Shown here in pieces: positions 59,331-64,000 of a stretch of 64,000 nucleotides of DNA. The notes under the pieces were generated by a model. The model had not been told where the DNA came from. It searched no databases and saw only the letters and a list, made by a program, of their open reading frames with translations. Source of the DNA: Histomonas meleagridis (lineage: Eukaryota > Parabasalia > Tritrichomonadida > Dientamoebidae); the NCBI GenBank assembly GCA_020186115.1, contig WSYJ01000186.1, positions 968,501-1,032,500 on the forward strand. Reading direction: 5' to 3'. Position 1 is the stretch's first letter. Every line of letters begins with the position of its first letter. The position numbers were made by a program, and so were the translations under genes.

Positions 59331-62060
59331 TCAGACTAATTTTTGTTCATTGTCTTGATTAGCAAGTAACGAATTGTTATTAATTTCTTCAAATTGTTCT
59401 TCGTTATTCTTCTTCCTCCTAATTACAGCAATTACAATGACTGCAATAACTACGACGAAAGCTGAAGCAACAGAGCCGATAATGATATAAATCTTATTAT
59501 TATCATTTTTGTCGCCATATTTCAAACCTAATGCACTTGCCACTTTTCTCATAATTCTTTGAATTACATTATCGTTTGTGTAATGAACGACTTCGAAATT
59601 GCATTCTTCAGTCGCTGGCTTGTATTCTGGATCAGGATCACGCGTTTCCTTATCGTCAGGTAAGGAGAAGTCAATGTCCTTTTGGTTAGCAGCACTATCG
59701 AATGCAACATGAGCTCGACCTATCCATTGATCCCAAAATGCTCCATCGAAAGTCAAATAATTTAATACGTTTTCGATGAAGTTACGGCATGAAGTCTTAT
59801 CCAAAAGGTTGATAGTGTAAGTGATAAGTTTAACAAATGAGAGATCATAATTTAATGCTAATCCAAATTGACATAATTCGATTTCGTCTGCGATTGATGG
59901 ATTGTTGAAGGCTGATAAAGCATAAGAAGCATCGAATATGCGGTAAACTGGAACTAATTCAGAAGCTCTAAGCTTAATATCAGTTGCTTTATCGCCAGAA
60001 TCAATGAGACATTGTGATCCATGATATACAGAAAGTACTTTAGTGTTGATAAATTGTTTAAATGATTCTTCAATGTTAATGAAATCAACTGGAATTGCTT
60101 TAAGGATTTGCATTATTGGTGATTGGTTAGATAATTCAACAACAACTGGGGAAATGATATCTAAGATGTCACCTAAGTTATTATAATATAAATTCAATGC
60201 TTCTTTAAGGTTAAAGTCTGTGTCCTTAAGTAATTTACCAACTTCTTGTAATTTCAATACATCATCTAAAACATATTTGGTCAATAATTCAACTTTGAAT
60301 GTCTTTGAAATATTAATGATAAATGGATAAACATAATTTAATATAACTTCGCCACTTTTTGTAACCTCTTCAACTTCAGCGGTTTTGCCGATTTCTTTAA
60401 GATATTGTTTAACTGATTTAGTTCTGAATCCATCGATATAAGGAATTGCTTCCTTTAAGAAGTTAACAATACCTTCATTAAGTTGGATCTTTGTAGTGTT
60501 AGTTAAGAGTTGTTCAGCACGCTTTTGACCATAAGCTATAGTTGAATCATTGAAATCTTTCGTATGATTAATGAATGATACTAATGATAATTGACCAATA
60601 GACTTTTCAGGGTTAGCGAATTCTTTAATAGTATTAACAATTAAGTTATAATATTGTAATGATTTCTCGTCATGATATTTCTCTTGAATTAAGTTGAATA
60701 TTTGTTTAAGGTTATAGTTCAAGTCATAATTTGGTGCAATTGCACGTGCTTCATTAATGTAATTAGAAATATCAATTAATGTTTGATTCTTTAAGAATAT
60801 TGCGAATCCTTGGAATATATCTAAGACTCCAACCTTATTAGATGTACAATTCTTGATTAAGTTAATGTAAAATGTAACTTCTTCAACTGGAACTTCGAAA
60901 TGCTTGGAAACTAATTCGATTAAATTCTTTGTGTTTGTTGAAAACTCTTGGAAGAATGGCTTAAGCTTGTTCTTAATGAAGATTGTAGCATTATGATAAA
61001 ATGGATTATCAAACAATTGATAAACAACTTTACTTGGATCGCTTTCAATGTTTGTGAACAAGTCTAAGAAAGCAATTAAGTTTGTGCATGTTGTAGCAAT
61101 TGGAACTTTACGTAATCCATTAAGTGAATCGATATGATATTGGAATAAGTTCTTAAAGTTAACGCCTAATAATGTGTCCTTAACATAGAAGTATAAATCC
61201 TTAAGATAATCAATGCCTGTGAATAATCCATCCCAAAGTAATGATGCTTCAAATTTGGTTGAATCAACTTGACTGAATTTTTGATATATTTCGAATAAGT
61301 GTGTAAGCTTTGATGAATCTTTAGAAATGAATTTCTCATGAATGTACTTGGGTGTGATTTGTTCTGAATAATGTGATCCTTCAAAGACATGTAATACTAA
61401 ACAAATGTGATCATAAATATTACTTAAATCAAGTTGTAAATTGTCTTTGAGTAATGAATGGAAATTCCATCCTCCATCAATGATTTGATTATAAAGATTT
61501 AATAAGGAGCATTTGTTCATGTTAAGTGCTTTGAATAATGAATCAACAAGTGGGATAATATCCTTTTCAAGCATATCAAAATATTTATCAAGATCACTAA
61601 AGGCTCCTAATAAATCTTTGATTGCACTAAGACCAATGCTAAACTCTGCATCAAAACCACCTAAATCAATCTCATCACCATTGATATATGGAAGTTTAGT
61701 CGAGATTGATCCTCCAAGAAATGCAAGTGCTAATTTTCCATATGTTACTTTCTTGTTGTTATTTGAAAAGAGTAATCTTTCAACACCTTTAATTAATATA
61801 CGATAATTATCATCAAGTTCAACTAATGAGCCTAAATTAGCATCTATCTTGAGATAATTTGCATAGTATGTAATATTACTTAAGATAAATTGAGTTTCCT
61901 CAGCTGGAAGCTCTAATGCCTTGATGAATTCAGATACAGTGTATTTCTTTCCTAAGACACCTGATATGATTGTTAAAATCTTAGCTGCTGCTTCTTGAGG
62001 ATTAACATTTACATTAGCGAGCTCAATCGTATAAGCAAAAGCTAAGAATGAGAGAAACAT
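59331..62060 (-). CDS. Large type I membrane protein, unrecognised
   Basis: A 909-residue protein. A signal peptide (MFLSFLAFAYTIELA) is followed by about 820 mostly helical residues with a dozen possible N-glycosylation sites (for example NITYY, NQTLID, NDSTIAY), and one membrane helix near the C terminus (IYIIIGSVASAFVVVIAVIV) before a basic and acidic tail. No domain is recognised. It resembles a surface or endomembrane receptor in layout only. The open frame extends to 62231, but ATG 62060 yields the signal peptide and has TAATCGCTTCATTTTTT immediately before it. Confidence 0.65.
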   Translation of the reverse strand: MFLSFLAFAYTIELANVNVNPQEAAAKILTIISGVLGKKYTVSEFIKALELPAEETQFILSNITYYANYLKIDANLGSLVELDDNYRILIKGVERLLFSNNNKKVTYGKLALAFLGGSISTKLPYINGDEIDLGGFDAEFSIGLSAIKDLLGAFSDLDKYFDMLEKDIIPLVDSLFKALNMNKCSLLNLYNQIIDGGWNFHSLLKDNLQLDLSNIYDHICLVLHVFEGSHYSEQITPKYIHEKFISKDSSKLTHLFEIYQKFSQVDSTKFEASLLWDGLFTGIDYLKDLYFYVKDTLLGVNFKNLFQYHIDSLNGLRKVPIATTCTNLIAFLDLFTNIESDPSKVVYQLFDNPFYHNATIFIKNKLKPFFQEFSTNTKNLIELVSKHFEVPVEEVTFYINLIKNCTSNKVGVLDIFQGFAIFLKNQTLIDISNYINEARAIAPNYDLNYNLKQIFNLIQEKYHDEKSLQYYNLIVNTIKEFANPEKSIGQLSLVSFINHTKDFNDSTIAYGQKRAEQLLTNTTKIQLNEGIVNFLKEAIPYIDGFRTKSVKQYLKEIGKTAEVEEVTKSGEVILNYVYPFIINISKTFKVELLTKYVLDDVLKLQEVGKLLKDTDFNLKEALNLYYNNLGDILDIISPVVVELSNQSPIMQILKAIPVDFINIEESFKQFINTKVLSVYHGSQCLIDSGDKATDIKLRASELVPVYRIFDASYALSAFNNPSIADEIELCQFGLALNYDLSFVKLITYTINLLDKTSCRNFIENVLNYLTFDGAFWDQWIGRAHVAFDSAANQKDIDFSLPDDKETRDPDPEYKPATEECNFEVVHYTNDNVIQRIMRKVASALGLKYGDKNDNNKIYIIIGSVASAFVVVIAVIVIAVIRRKKNNEEQFEEINNNSLLANQDNEQKLV

Positions 62061-62080
62061 TCTAAAAAATGAAGCGATTA
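62061..62080 (-). promoter_or_regulatory. Promoter motif that fixes the start of the type I membrane protein
   Basis: TAATCGCTTCATTTTTTAGA on the minus strand, immediately 5' of ATG 62060 and within the longer open frame. Confidence 0.5.
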
Positions 62081-63229
62081 CTTCAAAAAAATTGTTGCCA
62101 TTCAATTTTTCAATGGGAACAATGATGCTATTTCTCGTCACATGTAATTGAATGTCACTCAATTTTCTTAGAATATTCTCGAAAAAAAATCTTTTTTCTT
62201 TTCCAAAACTCCCCAAAATACCGCAGAACAAATTTATCGTTCTTAAGAACTTACTTTTATCTCGACTTTTTCTGTAGTTTAGTGGTCGTTGTAAACCTCA
62301 TTGTTTTTGGCTGCCAAATAACGGTTTCTGATGGATTTCATCCAATAAAATTTTCTTCGAAACCAGAGGTAAATCATTTATTTATCTCATTTAAAAAAAT
62401 TTGCATTCAGTAAGGCTTTTAAACTTTTTGAAAAAATTTAGAAATAAACTACAAATAATTCAAATATTTCCGAACATTAAATATTTTTATATACTTCAAG
62501 TGTTTTATTTTTCTTATGATAAGGTAAAGATTATTGTTATATCTGTTTTTTTGAAAAATATATTTATTTTACAATATCCATCAATTTAATTTCAATAATT
62601 TTCTCAAATATCATATTAATATATACTAACATTCTTTAACAAACTAGAAATAATCCCTATTGTAATTATTTTTTTTTACTAAATTTGCAATTCTGTATAA
62701 TGTTCAATATCTAAATTTTTTATTCTTTTCACCTGATTTTCATTTTCAACAATTACTTGCTTGGATGTATTATGTAATAGAAACATTTTAATGTTTTTTA
62801 AAGTAATTTACTCAAAGAAAACTTATTTCATGAGGAAAAAGGAACTCCACCAAAAGCCATATTGAGGGAAAGTTGTATTGGCATTTAATAGTTTCAACAA
62901 AAAGGTGATCTTCAAATTGAAATTTTCTTCCTTTATTAACACTTTTAGACATTATCGGCGATTTTAAAATAGCCATCTGAAGAATGTTCTGTTGAAATGT
63001 TGTATGTTTTTAAATTTTATGATAATAATATTTTTTTCTGAATCACAAATATTTCTAGATAAATAATTTTCCCTTAAACAAAGTATTATTTTTGTTACAA
63101 GATGTTTTCCTTTAAGGATATATTGTTATAAAAATTCGCAATTTTGATTCGAAACTTTAAAAAATAAACTTTTGTTGCTGAAAAAAAAATATTCTCCACA
63201 GCTTTCATTTATTTAATATAATAACATTT
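62081..63229. other. Intergenic, AT-rich
   Basis: It includes an AAACCGTTATTTGG element near 62318-62331 (minus strand) but no recognised gene between 62232 and 63229. A short low-complexity frame at 62401-62589 is not called. Confidence 0.4.
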
Positions 63230-63511
63230 TCAAATAGGTGGTGGGCGTTGCATTTGATGTCTGATAATTGGACGAGGTGTATTTCCTGGGGGAAGGTTTG
63301 CAACAAACTCTATAAACTCATCACCAAGGATTTTTCCATGACAAGGTTGGTCATCATCTTCATTTAAAGCTTCAATTAAAGAACCAATTTTTCCCCAATT
63401 TTTAACTTCGTCAACTGTAAATCCAGTCCCGTAAAGATATTTGCAAATTGTGTCGTTGCCCCCTTCGTTCTGATCCTTTTGAGCAAATGCAAGAAGAGCT
63501 GGAGAAGACAT
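63230..63511 (-). CDS. Small protein, unrecognised
   Basis: A 93-residue protein with an N-terminal hydrophobic stretch (MSSPALLAFAQKD), an acidic middle (EALNEDDDQPCHGKILGDEF) and a Pro-rich C terminus (RPIIRHQMQRPPPI). No family is recognised. ATG 63511 directly follows the promoter element TTTTAAAGCGTTTCA, which supports a real gene. Confidence 0.5.
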   Translation of the reverse strand: MSSPALLAFAQKDQNEGGNDTICKYLYGTGFTVDEVKNWGKIGSLIEALNEDDDQPCHGKILGDEFIEFVANLPPGNTPRPIIRHQMQRPPPI

Positions 63512-63527
63512 TGAAACGCTTTAAAAC
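63512..63527 (-). promoter_or_regulatory. Promoter motif
   Basis: GTTTTAAAGCGTTTCA on the minus strand, abutting ATG 63511. Confidence 0.45.
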
Positions 63528-63919
63528 AAAAATTATCGTTAGCCGCCAAATGTGCACTTTTTGAATCAAGGCAAAATATAATTTCTCCACATGCGTCTGC
63601 AAGGAATATTTCATAATAATGCAATGAATAATCATAGCATATTAAAAAACAATCTGTAGCGATTTTTGTTTAATTAAAAATGAGTATTTTTAATTTGCAA
63701 TATTGAATAAGAATGATAAAGATGGTGTCATAATCTTTCTAAGTTTATCTCCATAAAGAGAATTCATGATATATTTCGAATAAAAATTATCTTTAGTGCA
63801 AGCTCATAAAGCAAATATCATGTCAAATGGTCATTTGTTCATTTTATGATTGCAATAAAGGATAGAAATCCCTTTGTTATGATTCAAAATGGTAATTTCT
63901 ATCTTGAAGAGTAACAACA
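63528..63919. other. Intergenic, nothing recognised
   Basis: AT-rich; no gene or repeat seen before the short frame at the window edge. Confidence 0.35.
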
Positions 63920-64000
63920 ATGAGCTTTGTTAAGAAAGACACTGCTAAATCGTTTGAATGGCTTGAGGAAACTGCTAAATCAGTACATCCAATTAAATAA
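63920..64000 (+). CDS. Short frame at the window edge, doubtful
   Basis: An ATG at 63920 opens a 26-codon frame (MSFVKKDTAKSFEWLEETAK and on) that ends with TAA exactly at the window edge. Its amino-acid composition is protein-like and it could be a first exon or a short gene, but there is too little sequence to decide. Confidence 0.2.
   Translation: MSFVKKDTAKSFEWLEETAKSVHPIK

Overview
The window looks like nuclear DNA of a parabasalid protist, most likely Tritrichomonas or a close relative (inferred, not proven). It is AT-rich, has short intergenic gaps and almost no introns, and uses the standard stop codons. It combines eukaryotic core genes with families expanded in trichomonads: DUF3447-type ankyrin proteins, BspA-like leucine-rich-repeat surface proteins, a PP2C fused to leucine-rich repeats, and several small-GTPase regulators.

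Layout. 1-3660: 5'-truncated, broken non-LTR retrotransposon with reverse transcriptase and a C-terminal restriction-like endonuclease, followed by a hairpin-rich 3' tail. 4173-18757: mostly intact housekeeping genes (CARMIL-like LRR protein, ribosomal eL6, ESCRT-III Vps20/CHMP6, bromodomain protein, a small protein with a UAP56-binding-like motif, coiled-coil protein, ankyrin protein, LRR-PP2C, tRNA-Gly(GCC), a FOP/FOR20-like LisH protein, API5, Rab6, RhoGDI). 19170-22188: a DUF3447 ankyrin gene whose repeats continue as an array of ankyrin-coding segments spaced 170 bp apart (one interval 167) and split by constant AT-rich spacers. 22293-37557: a large inverted duplication. Each arm holds an 822-codon beta-helix gene followed by a 47-49 bp satellite; the arms flank 7 kb with an unknown gene, a RalGAP-alpha-like gene and two decayed genes. 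37742-50490: a giant alpha-solenoid protein, a degenerate SRAP protein, an ENTH-like endocytic adaptor, a YhhN/TMEM86 protein, a TRIC-like channel and a BspA-like surface protein. 50933-64000: a Ser/Thr-rich surface protein, syntaxin-16-like Qa-SNARE, a candidate structured RNA, Tousled-like kinase, an armadillo-type protein, a large type I membrane protein and small unknowns.

How the genes relate. There are no operons; neighbours are transcribed independently and some pairs diverge from gaps of under 100 bp. Trafficking and endocytosis are well represented (Vps20, Rab6, syntaxin 16, ENTH-like adaptor, possible spastizin relative), as are GTPase control (RhoGDI, RalGAP) and surface proteins (BspA, Ser/Thr-rich protein, type I protein). 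Many start codons are preceded within about 5-60 bp by a shared motif, roughly AAYCGYTTT on the coding strand, that contains the reverse complement of a Myb-type site.

The most unusual structures are the inverted duplication with its satellite, the 170-bp ankyrin array, the shared promoter motif and the hairpin cluster at 53283-53410. Positions and motifs were read by eye; no database search was run.
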